Assembly (NCBI RefSeq): GCF_052857255.1
Contig: NC_135504.1
Coordinates: 140,456,121-140,520,120 of the forward strand
From: Amblyomma americanum
Lineage: Eukaryota > Arthropoda > Arachnida > Ixodida > Ixodidae
DNA: 64,000 nt
Direction of reading: 5' to 3'
Shown here: piece by piece, positions 36,901-49,350 of the stretch
How the letters are laid out: every line of letters begins with the position of its first letter
Numbering within the stretch: the stretch's first letter is position 1
Notes under the pieces: model-generated
Database searches by the model: none
Told to the model about the DNA's origin: nothing
What the model saw: only the letters and a program-made list of their open reading frames with translations
Program-made: the position numbers and the translations under genes

Positions 36901-37300
36901 TTCGCGTTGGAGAAACTGCGCGTTGGAGAAACTCCGCGTTGGAGAAAGTCCGCGTTGGAGAAAGTCCGCGCTGGAGAGAGTCCGCGATGGAGACACTCCG
37001 CGCTGGAGAAACTACGCGTTTGAGAAACTCCGAACTGGAGAAACTCCGCGATGGAGACACTCCGCGCTGGAGAAACACCGCGCTGAAGAAACTCCGTGTT
37101 GGAGAAACTCCGTGTTGGAGAAACTTCGCGTTGGAGAAACGGCGCGTTGGAGAAACTCCGCGTTTAGAAACTCCGCGCTTGAAACACACTGCGCTGGAGA
37201 AACTCCGCGTTGGAGAAAGTCCGCGTTGGAGAAGGTCCGCGTTGGAGAAAGTCCGCGTTGGAGAAAGTCCGTGTTGAAGAAAGTCCGCGTTGGAGAAAGT
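30961..37300. repeat. 6.2-kb higher-order unit, copy 2 (insert-bearing)
   Basis: This is the tandem partner of 24,775-30,953. Its block B part, about 32.6-34.3 kb, has lost several units relative to 26.5-28.3 kb, and it carries the second insert at 36,141. After the insert it has two extra 16-bp units (36,206-36,237) relative to copy 1. Small private deletions include a 3-bp loss near 35,737 (CTGCACTGAAGC). Confidence 0.8.
36141..36187. other. 47-bp non-repeat insert, copy 2
   Basis: This copy is identical to copy 1 over all 47 bp, with the same left flank (GAAGATAGTCCGCGTT). It lies 6,322 bp downstream, inside the second 6.2-kb unit. The right flank differs from copy 1 by two additional 16-bp units and GCTGGAG in place of GCTGGGG. 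Confidence 0.9.
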
Positions 37301-37606
37301 CCGCGGTGGAGAAACTCCGCGTTGGATAAACTCCGCGCTAGAGAAACTACGCGACGGACAAACTCCGCACTGGAGTAACTCCGCAACGGAGAAACTCAGC
37401 GCTGGAGTAACTCCACACTGGAGAAACTCCGTGTTTGAGAAACTCGGTGTTGGAGAAACTCCGCGCTGGAGATATTTCTCGTTGGAGAAACTCCGCGTTG
37501 AAGAAACTCCGCGCTTGAAAAACTCCGCGCTGGAGAAACTCCGCGCTGGAAAAATTCCGCGATGGAGAAACTCCGCGTTGGTGAAAGTCCGCGTTGGAGA
37601 AGTTTT

Positions 37607-40600
37607 GCGCTGGAGAAACTCCGAGTTGGAGAAACTCTGCACTGGAGAAGCTCAGCGTTTGAGAAACTCCGCACTGGAGAAACTCCGTGTTTGAGAAACT
37701 CCGCGATGGAGCAACTCCGCGCTGGAGAAACTCCGAGTTGGAGAAACTCCGCACTGGAGAAGCTCCGCGATTGAGAACCTCCGCACTGGCGAAACTCCGC
37801 GCTTGAGAAACTCCGGGCTGGAGAAATTCCGGGCTGGAGAAACTCCGTGCTGAAGAAACTCCGCGCTGGACAAACTCCGCGCTGGAGAAACTCCGTGTGA
37901 GAAACTCCGTGTTGGAGAAACTCCACGCTGGAGAAACTTCGCGTTGGAGAAACTGAGCTTTGGAGAAACTCCGCGTTGGAGAAAGTCCGCGTTGTAGAAA
38001 GTCCGCGATGGAGAAACTCCGCGCTGGAGAAACTCCGCGTTTGAGAAACTCCGAACTGGAGAAACTCCGCGATGGAGACACTCCGCGCTGGAGAAACTCC
38101 GTGTTGGAGAAACTCCGTGTTGGAGAAACTCCGCCTTGGAGAAACTTCGCTTTGAAGAAACGGCGCGTTGGAGAAACTCCGCGTTAGAGAAACTCCGCGC
38201 TTGAAACACACCGCGCTGGAGAAACTCTGCGTTGGAGAAAGTCCGCGTCGGAGAAGGTCCGCGTTGGAGAAAGTCCGCGTTGGAGAAACTCCGCTTTGAA
38301 GAAAGTCCGCGTTGAAGAAAGTCCGCGCTGGAGGAACTCCGCGTTGTATAAACTCCGCGCTGGAGAAACTCCGCGACGGACAAACTCCGCGATGGAGAAA
38401 CTCCGCGTTGGAGTAAAGTCCGCTCTGGAGAAACTCCGTGCTGGACAAACTCCGCGCTGGAGAAACTCTGTGTTGGAGAAACTCCGCGCTGGAGAAACTT
38501 CGCGTTGGAGAAACTCCGCGTTGGAGAAAGTCCGCGTTGGAGAAAGTCCGCGTTGGAGAGAGTCTGCAATGGAGAAACTCCGCGCTGGAGAAACTCCGCG
38601 TTTGAGAAACTGCGAACTGGAGAAACTCAGCGATGGAGACACTCCGCGCTGGAGAAACTCCGTGTTGGAGAAGCTCCGTGTTGGGGAAACTTCGCGTTGT
38701 AGAAACGGCGCGTTGGGGAAGTTCCGCGTTGGAGAAACTCCGCGCTTGAAACACACCGCGCTGGAGAAACTCCGCGTTGGAGAAAGCCCGCGTTGGAGAA
38801 GGTCCGCGTTGGAGAAAGTCCGCGTTGGAGAAAGACCGCGTTGAAGAAAGTCTGCGTTAGAGAAAGTCCGCGCTGAAGAAACTCCGCGTTGGATAAACTC
38901 CGCGCTGGAGATACTCCGCGATGGAGAAACTCCGCGACGGACGAACTCCGCGATGGAGAAACTCCGCTTTGGTCAAAAGTCCGCGTAGGAGAAAATTCCG
39001 CGTTGGAGAAAAGTCCGCGTTGGAGAAAAGTCAGCGCTGGAGAAACTCCACGCTGGAAAAACTCCGCGCTGGACAAGCTCCGCGCTGGAGAAACTCCGCG
39101 CTGGAGAAGCTCTGCGCTGGAGAAACTCCGCGCTGGAAAATCTCCGCGATGGAGAAACTCCGCGTTGGTGAAAGTCCGCGTTGGAGAAAAGTGCGCGTTG
39201 GAGAAAAGTCCGCTTTGGAGAAAAGTCAGCGCTGGAGAAACTCCACGCTGGAAAAACTCCGCGCTGGAGAAGCTCCGCGCTGGAGAAACTCCGCGATGGA
39301 GCAACTCCGCGCTGGAGAAACTCCGAGTTGGAGAAACTCCGCACTGGAGAAGCTGCGCGTTTGAGAAACTCCGCACTGGAGAAACTCCGCGTTTGAGAAA
39401 CTCCGCGCTGGAGAAATTCCGGGCTGGAGAAACTCCGTGCTGGAGAAACTCCGCGCTGGACAAACTCCGCGCTGGAGAAACTCCGTGTTGGAGAAACTCC
39501 GTGTTGGAGAAACTCCACGCTGGAGAAACTTCGCGTTGGAGAAACTGAGCTTTGGAGAAACTCCGCGTTGGAAAAAGTCCGCGATGGAGAAACTCCGCGC
39601 TGGAGAAACTCCGCGTTTGAGAAACTCTGAACTGGAGAAACTCCCCGATGGAGACACTCCGCGCTGGAGAAACTCCGATTTGGAGAAACTTCGCTTTGAA
39701 GAAACGGCGCGTTGGAGATACTCCGCGTTGGAGAAACTCCGCGCTTGAAACACACCGCGCTGGAGAAACTCCGCGTTGGAGAAAGTCCGCGTTGGAGAAG
39801 GTCCGCGTTGGAGAAAGTCCGCGTTGGAGAAACTCCGCGTTGAAGAAAGTCCGCGTTGGAGAAAGTCCGCGCTGGAGAAACTCCGCGTTGTATAAACTCC
39901 GCGCTGTAGAAACTCCGCGATGGAGAAACTCCGCGACGGACAAACTCCGCGATGGAGAAATTCCGCGTTGGAGAAAAGTCCGCTCTGGAGAAACTCTGCG
40001 CTGGAGAAACTCCGCACTGGAGCAACTCCGCGTTGGAGAAACTCCGCGCTGGAGAAACTCCGTGCTGCATAAAATCTGCGCTGGAGAAACTCCGGGCTGG
40101 AGAAACTCCGCGCTGGAGAAACTCCGTGCTGGACAAACTCCGCGCTGGAGAAACTCCGTGTTGGAGAAACTCCGCGCTGGAGAAACTTCGCGTTGGAGAA
40201 ACTGCGCGTTGGAGAAACTGCGCGTTGGAGAGACTCCGCGTTGGAGAAAGTCCGCGTTGGAGAAAGTCCGCGTTGGAGAGAGTCCGCGATGGAGAAACTC
40301 CGCGCTGGAGAAACTCCGCGTTTGAGAAACTGCGAACTGGAGAAACTCCGCGATGGAGACACTCCGCGCTGGAGAAACTCCGCGCTGGAGAAACTCCGTG
40401 TTGGAGAAGCTCCGTTTTGGGGAAAATTCGCGTTGAAGAAACGGCGCGTTGGAGAAGCTCCGCGTTGGAGAAACTCCGCGCTTGAAACACACCGCGCTGG
40501 AGAAACTCCGCGTAGGAGAAAGTCCGCGTTGGAGAAGGTCCGCGTTGGAGAAAGTCCGCGTTGGAGAAAGTCCGCGTTGTAGAAACTCCGCGTTGAAGAA

Positions 40601-40738
40601 AGTCCACGTTGGAGAAAGTCCGCGCAGGAGAAACTCCGCGTTGGATAAACTCCGCACTGGAGAAACTCCGCGATGGAGAAACTCCGCGTTGGTGATGAAA
40701 GTCCGCGTTGGAGAAAAGTCCGCGTTGGAGAAAAGTCC
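37607..40738. repeat. 3.1-kb higher-order unit, copy 1 (no insert)
   Basis: Bases 37,607-40,618 recur at 40,739-43,796. Offsets are 3,132, 3,116, 3,226 and 3,178 bp as units are lost or gained. Distinctive units are GAACCTCCGCACTGGCGAAAC, a truncated CTCCGTGTGAGAAAC unit and GGGAAAATTCGCG. No 47-bp insert is present, although insert copies flank this region on both sides at 36.1 and 45.2 kb. Confidence 0.82.
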
Positions 40739-43700
40739 GCGCTGGAGAAACTCCGAGTTGGAGAAACTCTGCACTGGAGAAGCTCAGCGTTTGAGAAACT
40801 CCGCACTGGAGAAACTCCGTGTTTGAGAAACTCCGCGATGGAGCAACTCCGCGCTGGAGAAACTCCGAGTTGGAGAAACTCCGCACTGGAGAAGCTCCGC
40901 GATTGAGAACCTCCGCACTGGCGAAACTCCGCGCTTGAGAAACTCCGGGCTGGAGAAATTCCGGGCTGGAGAAACTCCGTGCTGAAGAAACTCCGCGCTG
41001 GACAAACTCCGCGCTGGAGAAACTCCGTGTGAGAAACTCCGTGTTGGAGAAACTCCACGCTGGAGAAACTTCGCGTTGGAGAAACTGAGCTTTGGAGAAA
41101 CTCCGCGTTGGAGAAAGTCCGCGTTGTAGAAAGTCCGCGATGGAGAAACTCCGCGCTGGAGAAACTCCGCGTTTGAGAAACTCCGAACTGGAGAAACTCC
41201 GCGATGGAGACACTCCGCGCTGGAGAAACTCCGTGTTGGAGAAACTCCGTGTTGGAGAAACTCCGCCTTGGAGAAACTTCGCTTTGAAGAAACGGCGCGT
41301 TGGAGAAACTCCGCGTTAGAGAAACTCCGCGCTTGAAACACACCGCGCTGGAGAAACTCTGCGTTGGAGAAAGTCCGCGTCGGAGAAGGTCCGCGTTGGA
41401 GAAAGTCCGCGTTGGAGAAACTCCGCTTTGAAGAAAGTCCGCGTTGAAGAAAGTCCGCGCTGGAGGAACTCCGCGTTGTATAAACTCCGCGCTGGAGAAA
41501 CTCCGCGACGGACAAACTCCGCGATGGAGAAACTCCGCGTTGGAGTAAAGTCCGCTCTGGAGAAACTCCGTGCTGGACAAACTCCGCGCTGGAGAAACTC
41601 TGTGTTGGAGAAACTCCGCGCTGGAGAAACTTCGCGTTGGAGAAACTCCGCGTTGGAGAAAGTCCGCGTTGGAGAGAGTCTGCAATGGAGAAACTCCGCG
41701 CTGGAGAAACTCCGCGTTTGAGAAACTGCGAACTGGAGAAACTCAGCGATGGAGACACTCCGCGCTGGAGAAACTCCGTGTTGGAGAAGCTCCGTGTTGG
41801 GGAAACTTCGCGTTGTAGAAACGGCGCGTTGGGGAAGTTCCGCGTTGGAGAAACTCCGCGCTTGAAACACACCGCGCTGGAGAAACTCCGCGTTGGAGAA
41901 AGCCCGCGTTGGAGAAGGTCCGCGTTGGAGAAAGTCCGCGTTGGAGAAAGACCGCGTTGAAGAAAGTCTGCGTTAGAGAAAGTCCGCGCTGAAGAAACTC
42001 CGCGTTGGATAAACTCCGCGCTGGAGATACTCCGCGATGGAGAAACTCCGCGACGGACGAACTCCGCGATGGAGAAACTCCGCTTTGGTCAAAAGTCCGC
42101 GTTGGAGAAAAGTCCGCGTTGGAGAAAAGTCCGCGTTGGAGAAAAGTCAGCGCTGGAGAAACTCCACGCTGGAAAAACTCCGCGCTGGACAAGCTCCGCG
42201 CTGGAGAAACTCCACGCTGGAGAAGCTCTGCGCTGGAGAAACTCCGCGCTGGAAAATCTCCGCGATGAAGAAACTCCGCGTTGGTGAAAGTCCGCGTTGG
42301 AGAAAAGTGCGCGTTGGAGAAAAGTCCGCTTTGGAGAAAAGTCAGCGCTGGAGAAACTCCACGCTGGAAAAACTCCGCGCTGGAGAAGCTCCGCGCTGGA
42401 GAAACTCCGCGCTGGAGAAGCTCTGCGCTGGAGAAACTCCGAGTTGGAGAAACTGCACTGGAGAAGCACAGCGTTTGAGAAACTCCGCACTGGAGAAACT
42501 CCGTGTTTGAGAAACTCCGCGATGGAGCAACTCCGCGCTGGAGAAACTCCGAGTTGGAGAAACTCCGCACTGGAGAAGCTGCGCGTTTGAGAAACTCCGC
42601 ACTGGAGAAACTCCGCGTTTGAGAAACTCCGCGCTGGAGAAATTCCGGGCTGGAGAAACTCCGTGCTGGAGAAACTCCGCGCTGGACAAACTCCGCGCTG
42701 GAGAAACTCCGTGTTGGAGAAACTCCGTGTTGGAGAAACTCCACGCTGGAGAAACTTCGCGTTGGAGAAACTGAGCTTTGGAGAAACTCCGCGTTGGAAA
42801 AAGTCCGCGATGGAGAAACTCCGCGCTGGAGAAACTCCGCGTTTGAGAAACTCTGAACTGGAGAAACTCCCGGATGGAGACACTCCGCGCTGGAGAAACT
42901 CCGATTTGGAGAAACTTCGCTTTGAAGAAAGGGCGCGTTGGAGATACTCCGCGTTGGAGAAACTCCGCGTTGGAGAAGGTCCGCGTTGGAGAAAGTCCGC
43001 GTTGGAGAAACTCCGCGTTGAAGAAAGTCCGCGTTGGAGAAAGTCCGCGCTGGAGAAACTCCGCGTTGTATAAACTCCGCGCTGTAGAAACTCCGCGATG
43101 GAGAAACTCCGCGACGGACAAACTCCGCGATGGAGAAATTCCGCGTTGGAGAAAAGTCCGCTCTGGAGAAACTCTGCGCTGGAGAAACTCCGCACTGTGG
43201 CAACTCCGCGTTGGAGAAACTCCGCGCTGGAGAAACTCCGTGCTGCATAAAATCTGCGCTGGAGAAACTCCGGGCTGGAGAAACTCCGCGCTGGAGAAAC
43301 TCCGTGCTGGACAAACTCCGCGCTGGAGAAACTCCGTGTTGGAGAAACTCCGCGCTGGAGAAACTTCGCGTTGGAGAAACTGCGCGTTGGAGAAACTGCG
43401 CGTTGGAGAGACTCCGCGTTGGAGAAAGTCCGCGTTGGAGAAAGTCCGCGTTGGAGAGAGTCCGCGATGGAGAAACTCCGCGCTGGAGAAACTCCGCGTT
43501 TGAGAAACTGCGAACTGGAGAAACTCCGCGATGGAGACACTCCGCGCTGGAGAAACTCCGCGCTGGAGAAACTCCGTGTTGGAGAAGCTCCGTTTTGGGG
43601 AAAATTCGCGTTGAAGAAACGGCGCGTTGGAGAAGCTCCGCGTTGGAGAAACTCCGCGCTTGAAACACACCGCGCTGGAGAAACTCCGCGTAGGAGAAAG

Positions 43701-43796
43701 TCCGCGTTGGAGAAGGTCCGCGTTGGAGAAAGTCCGCGTTGGAGAAAGTCCGCGTTGTAGAAACTCCGCGTTGAAGAAAGTCCACGTTGGAGAAAA
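40739..43796. repeat. 3.1-kb higher-order unit, copy 2 (no insert)
   Basis: This is the direct tandem partner of 37,607-40,618. Relative to it, this copy lacks one 16-bp unit near 41,656, gains about 110 bp near 42,410-42,520 and lacks 48 bp near 42,965. Its right part (43,113 onward) is also the left end of the next duplication, so the two tandem events overlap. Confidence 0.82.
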
Positions 43797-45158
43797 TCCG
43801 CGTTGGAGAAACTCCGCGTTGAAGAAAGTCCGCGTTGGAGAAAGTCCGCGCTGGAGAAACTCCGCGTTGGTGATGAAAGTCCGCGTTGGAGAAAAGTCCG
43901 CGTTGGAGAAAAGTCCGCGCTGGAGAAACTCTACGCTGGAGAAACTCCGCGCTGGAGGAACTCCGCGATGGAGAAACTCCGCACTGGAGAAACTCCGCGT
44001 TTGAGAAATTCCGGGCTGGAGAAACTCCGCGCTGGAGAAACTCCGGGCTGGAGAAACTCCGCGCTGGGGAAACTCCGCGCTGGAGAAACTCCGTGTTGGA
44101 GAAACTCCGTGTTGGAGAAACTCCGTGTTGGAGAAACTTCGCATTGGAGAAACTCCGCGCTGGACGAAATCCGCGACGGACAAACTCCGCGATGAAGAAA
44201 CTCCGCGTTGGTGATGAAAGTCCGCGTTGGAGAAAAGTCCGCGTTGGAGAAACTCCTCGCTGGAGAAACTCCGTGCTGCATAAAATCTGCGCTCGAGAAA
44301 CTATGCGCTGGAGATACTCCGCGCTGGAGAAACTCCGCGCTGGAGAAACTCCGCGCTGGAGAAAATCCGCGCTGGAGAAACTCCGCGATGGAGAAACTCC
44401 GTGTTTGAGAAACTCCGCGCTGGAGAAACTCCGCGACGGAGAAACTCAGCGCTGGAGTAACTCCACGCTGGAGAAACTCCGTGTTGGAGAAACTCGGTGT
44501 TGGAGAAACTCCGCGCTGGAGATATTTCGCGTTGGAGAAACTCCGCGTTGAAGAAACTCCGCGTTGGTGAAAGTCTGCGTTGGAGAAAAGTCCGCGTTGG
44601 AGAAAAGTCCGCTTTGGAGAAAAGTCAGCGCTGGAGAATCCACGCTGGAAAAACTCGGCGCTGGAGAAGCTCCGCGCTGGAGAAACTCTGCGCTGGAGAA
44701 ACTCCGAGTTGGAGAAACTCTGCACTGGAGAAGCTCTGCGTTTGAGAAACTCCGCACTGGAGAAACTCCGTGTTTGAGAAACTCCGTGATGGAAAAACTC
44801 CGCGCTGGAGAAACTCCGAGTTGGAGAAACTCTGCACTGGAGAAGCTCCGCGTTTGAGAAACTCCGCACTGGAGAAACTCCGCGTTTGAGAAACTCCGCG
44901 CTGGAGAAACTCCGGGCTGGAGAAACTCCGCAATGGAGACAATCCGCGCTGGAGAAACTCCGCGCTGAAGAAACTCCGTGTAGGAGAAACTCCGTGTGGG
45001 AGAAACTTCGCGTTGGAGAAACGGCGCGTTGGAGAAACTCTGCTCTTGAAACACACCGCGCTGGAAAAACTCCGCGATGGAGAAAGTCCGCGTTGGAGAA
45101 GGTCCGCGTTGGAGAAAGTCCGCGTTGGAGAAACTCCGCGTTGAAGATAGTCCGCGTT

Positions 45159-45205
45159 TTTCACCTTGAAGTTATGAACAAACAAGCCCAAGCATATACC
45201 CTTCT
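45159..45205. other. 47-bp non-repeat insert, copy 3
   Basis: This copy differs from copies 1 and 2 at one base: the 22nd base is A (GAACAAAC) instead of C (GAACCAAC), at 45,180. It lies in the first 3,119-bp unit and shares the substitution only with copy 4. Confidence 0.9.
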
Positions 45206-46194
45206 GAGAAAATCCGCGCTGGAGAAACTCCGCGTTGGATAAACTCCGCGCTGGAGAAACTCCGCGACGGACAAACTCCGCGATGAAGAAACTCCGCGTT
45301 GGTGATGATAGTCCGCGTTGGAGAAAAGTCCGCGTTGGAGAAAAGTCCGCGCTGGAGAAACTCTACGCTGGAGAAACTCCGCACTGGAGCAACTCCGCGT
45401 TGGAGAAACTCCGCGCTGGAGAAACTCCGCGCTGGAGAAACTCCACGATGGTGAAACTCCGTGTTTGAGAAACTCCGCGATGGAGAAACTCCGCGCTGAA
45501 GAAACTCCGCGACGGAGAAACTCAGCGCTGGAGTAACTCCACGCTGGAGAAACTCCGTGTTGGAGAAACTCGGTGTGGGAGAAACTCCGCGCTTGAAAAA
45601 CTCCGCGCTGGAGAAACTCCGCGCTGGAAAAAATTCCGCGATGGAGAAACTCCGCGTTGGTGAAAGTCCGCGTCGGAGAAGGTCCGCGTTGCAGAAAGTC
45701 CGCGTTGGAGAAACTCCGTGTTGTAGAAACTCCGCCTTGGAGAAACTTCGCGTTGAAGAAACGGCGCGTTGAAGATACTCCGCGTTGGAGAAACTCCGCG
45801 CTTGAAACACACCGCGCTGGAGAAACTCCGCGTTGGAGAAAGTCCGCGTTGGAGAAGGTCCGCGTTGGAGAAAGTCCGCGTTGGAGAAAATCCGCGTTGG
45901 AGAAACTCCGCGTTGAAGAAAGTCCGCGTTGGAGAAAGTCCGCGCTGGAGAAACTCCGGGTTGTATAAACTCCGCGCTGGAGAAACTCCGCGATGGAGAA
46001 ACTCCGCGACGGACAAACTCCGCGATGGAGAAACTCCGTGTTGGAGAAAAGTCCGCTCTGGAGAAACTCTACGCTGGAGAAACTCCGCACTGGAGAAACT
46101 CCGCGCTGGAGAAACTCCGTGCTGCATAAAATCTGCGCTGGAGAAACTCCGGGCTGGAGAAACTCCGCGCTGTAGAAACTCCGTGCTGGACAAA

Positions 46195-46206
46195 CTCCGC
46201 GCGGAG
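46195..46206. other. Perfect 12-bp palindrome CTCCGCGCGGAG
   Basis: One unit has lost three bases from its centre, so the CTCC and GGAG arms flank GCGC exactly and form a perfect palindrome. Identical copies lie at 49,314, 53,132, 57,548 and 61,964, all carried by the 3,119-, 3,818- and 4,416-bp duplications. This first copy lies about 20-25 bp left of the 3,119-bp duplication breakpoint. Confidence 0.9.
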
Positions 46207-46231
46207 AAACTCCGTGTTGTAGGAACTCCGC

Positions 46232-49200
46232 GACGGACAAACTCCGCGATGGAGAAATTCCGCGTTGGAGAAAAGTCCGCTCTGGAGAAACTCTGCGCTG
46301 GAGAAACTCCGCACTGGAGCAACTCCGCGTTGGAGAAACTCCGCGCTGGAGAAACTCCGTGCTGCATAAAATCTGCGCTGGAGAAACTCCGGGCTGGAGA
46401 AACTCCGCGCTGGAGAAACTCCGTGCTGGACAAACTCCGCGCTGGAGAAACTCCGTGTTGGAGAAACTCCGCGCTGGAGAAACTTCGCGTTGGAGAAACT
46501 GCGCGTTGGAGAAACTGCGCGTTGGAGAGACTCCGCGTTGGAGAAAGTCCGCGTTGGAGAAAGTCCGCGTTGGAGAGAGTCCGCGATGGAGAAACTCCGC
46601 GCTGGAGAAACTCCGCGTTTGAGAAACTGCGAACTGGAGAAACTCCGCGATGGAGACACTCCGCGCTGGAGAAACTCCGCGCTGGAGAAACTCCGTGTTG
46701 GAGAAGCTCCGTTTTGGGGAAAATTCGCGTTGAAGAAACGGCGCGTTGGAGAAGCTCCGCGTTGGAGAAACTCCGCGCTTGAAACACACCGCGCTGGAGA
46801 AACTCCGCGTAGGAGAAAGTCCGCGTTGGAGAAGGTCCGCGTTGGAGAAAGTCCGCGTTGGAGAAAGTCCGCGTTGTAGAAACTCCGCGTTGAAGAAAGT
46901 CCACGTTGGAGAAAATCCGCGTTGGAGAAACTCCGCGTTGAAGAAAGTCCGCGTTGGAGAAAGTCCGCGCTGGAGAAACTCCGCGTTGGTGATGAAAGTC
47001 CGCGTTGGAGAAAAGTCCGCGTTGGAGAAAAGTCCGCGCTGGAGAAACTCTACGCTGGAGAAACTCCGCGCTGGAGGAACTCCGCGATGGAGAAACTCCG
47101 CACTGGAGAAACTCCGCGTTTGAGAAATTCCGGGCTGGAGAAACTCCGCGCTGGAGAAACTCCGGGCTGGAGAAACTCCGCGCTGGGGAAACTCCGCGCT
47201 GGAGAAACTCCGTGTTGGAGAAACTCCGTGTTGGAGAAACTCCGTGTTGGAGAAACTTCGCATTGGAGAAACTCCGCGCTGGACGAAATCCGCGACGGAC
47301 AAACTCCGCGATGAAGAAACTCCGCGTTGGTGATGAAAGTCCGCGTTGGAGAAAAGTCCGCGTTGGAGAAACTCCTCGCTGGAGAAACTCCGTGCTGCAT
47401 AAAATCTGCGCTCGAGAAACTATGCGCTGGAGATACTCCGCGCTGGAGAAACTCCGCGCTGGAGAAACTCCGCGCTGGAGAAAATCCGCGCTGGAGAAAC
47501 TCCGCGATGGAGAAACTCCGTGTTTGAGAAACTCCGCGCTGGAGAAACTCCGCGACGGAGAAACTCAGCGCTGGAGTAACTCCACGCTGGAGAAACTCCG
47601 TGTTGGAGAAACTCGGTGTTGGAGAAACTCCGCGCTGGAGATATTTCGCGTTGGAGAAACTCCGCGTTGAAGAAACTCCGCGTTGGTGAAAGTCTGCGTT
47701 GGAGAAAAGTCCGCGTTGGAGAAAAGTCCGCTTTGGAGAAAAGTCAGCGCTGGAGAATCCACGCTGGAAAAACTCGGCGCTGGAGAAGCTCCGCGCTGGA
47801 GAAACTCTGCGCTGGAGAAACTCCGAGTTGGAGAAACTCTGCACTGGAGAAGCTCTGCGTTTGAGAAACTCCGCACTGGAGAAACTCCGTGTTTGAGAAA
47901 CTCCGTGATGGAAAAACTCCGCGCTGGAGAAACTCCGAGTTGGAGAAACTCTGCACTGGAGAAGCTCCGCGTTTGAGAAACTCCGCACTGGAGAAACTCC
48001 GCGTTTGAGAAACTCCGCGCTGGAGAAACTCCGGGCTGGAGAAACTCCGCAATGGAGACAATCCGCGCTGGAGAAACTCCGCGCTGAAGAAACTCCGTGT
48101 AGGAGAAACTCCGTGTGGGAGAAACTTCGCGTTGGAGAAACGGCGCGTTGGAGAAACTCTGCTCTTGAAACACACCGCGCTGGAAAAACTCCGCGATGGA
48201 GAAAGTCCGCGTTGGAGAAGGTCCGCGTTGGAGAAAGTCCGCGTTGGAGAAACTCCGCGTTGAAGATAGTCCGCGTTTTTCACCTTGAAGTTATGAACAA
48301 ACAAGCCCAAGCATATACCCTTCTGAGAAAATCCGCGCTGGAGAAACTCCGCGTTGGATAAACTCCGCGCTGGAGAAACTCCGCGACGGACAAACTCCGC
48401 GATGAAGAAACTCCGCGTTGGTGATGATAGTCCGCGTTGGAGAAAAGTCCGCGTTGGAGAAAAGTCCGCGCTGGAGAAACTCTACGCTGGAGAAACTCCG
48501 CACTGGAGCAACTCCGCGTTGGAGAAACTCCGCGCTGGAGAAACTCCGCGCTGGAGAAACTCCACGATGGTGAAACTCCGTGTTTGAGAAACTCCGCGAT
48601 GGAGAAACTCCGCGCTGAAGAAACTCCGCGACGGAGAAACTCAGCGCTGGAGTAACTCCACGCTGGAGAAACTCCGTGTTGGAGAAACTCGGTGTGGGAG
48701 AAACTCCGCGCTTGAAAAACTCCGCGCTGGAGAAACTCCGCGCTGGAAAAAATTCCGCGATGGAGAAACTCCGCGTTGGTGAAAGTCCGCGTCGGAGAAG
48801 GTCCGCGTTGCAGAAAGTCCGCGTTGGAGAAACTCCGTGTTGTAGAAACTCCGCCTTGGAGAAACTTCGCGTTGAAGAAACGGCGCGTTGAAGATACTCC
48901 GCGTTGGAGAAACTCCGCGCTTGAAACACACCGCGCTGGAGAAACTCCGCGTTGGAGAAAGTCCGCGTTGGAGAAGGTCCGCGTTGGAGAAAGTCCGCGT
49001 TGGAGAAAATCCGCGTTGGAGAAACTCCGCGTTGAAGAAAGTCCGCGTTGGAGAAAGTCCGCGCTGGAGAAACTCCGGGTTGTATAAACTCCGCGCTGGA
49101 GAAACTCCGCGATGGAGAAACTCCGCGACGGACAAACTCCGCGATGGAGAAACTCCGTGTTGGAGAAAAGTCCGCTCTGGAGAAACTCTACGCTGGAGAA

Positions 49201-49350
49201 ACTCCGCACTGGAGAAACTCCGCGCTGGAGAAACTCCGTGCTGCATAAAATCTGCGCTGGAGAAACTCCGGGCTGGAGAAACTCCGCGCTGTAGAAACTC
49301 CGTGCTGGACAAACTCCGCGCGGAGAAACTCCGTGTTGTAGGAACTCCGC
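46232..49350. repeat. 3,119-bp tandem unit, copy 2
   Basis: This copy of 43,113-46,231 has no length change, carrying insert copy 4 at 48,278. Beyond 49,351 the sequence departs from copy 1 (GCGCTGGAG against GCGACGGAC), which defines the right breakpoint. Confidence 0.9.
48278..48324. other. 47-bp non-repeat insert, copy 4
   Basis: This copy is identical to copy 3, including the GAACAAAC substitution (48,299), and lies 3,119 bp downstream of it. The pair was made by the 3,119-bp tandem duplication. Confidence 0.9.

Larger units (their letters stand above)
43113..46231. repeat. 3,119-bp tandem unit, copy 1
   Basis: This segment is followed immediately by a copy at 46,232-49,350 with a constant 3,119-bp offset. 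By eye the two are nearly base-identical. The clearest difference is CTGTGGCAACTCC near 43,196-43,201 against CTGGAGCAACTCC in the copy. The breakpoint falls in the shared short sequence AACTCCGCG, so it is placed within about 9 bp. The unit contains insert copy 3 and a 12-bp palindrome close to its right end. Confidence 0.9.
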
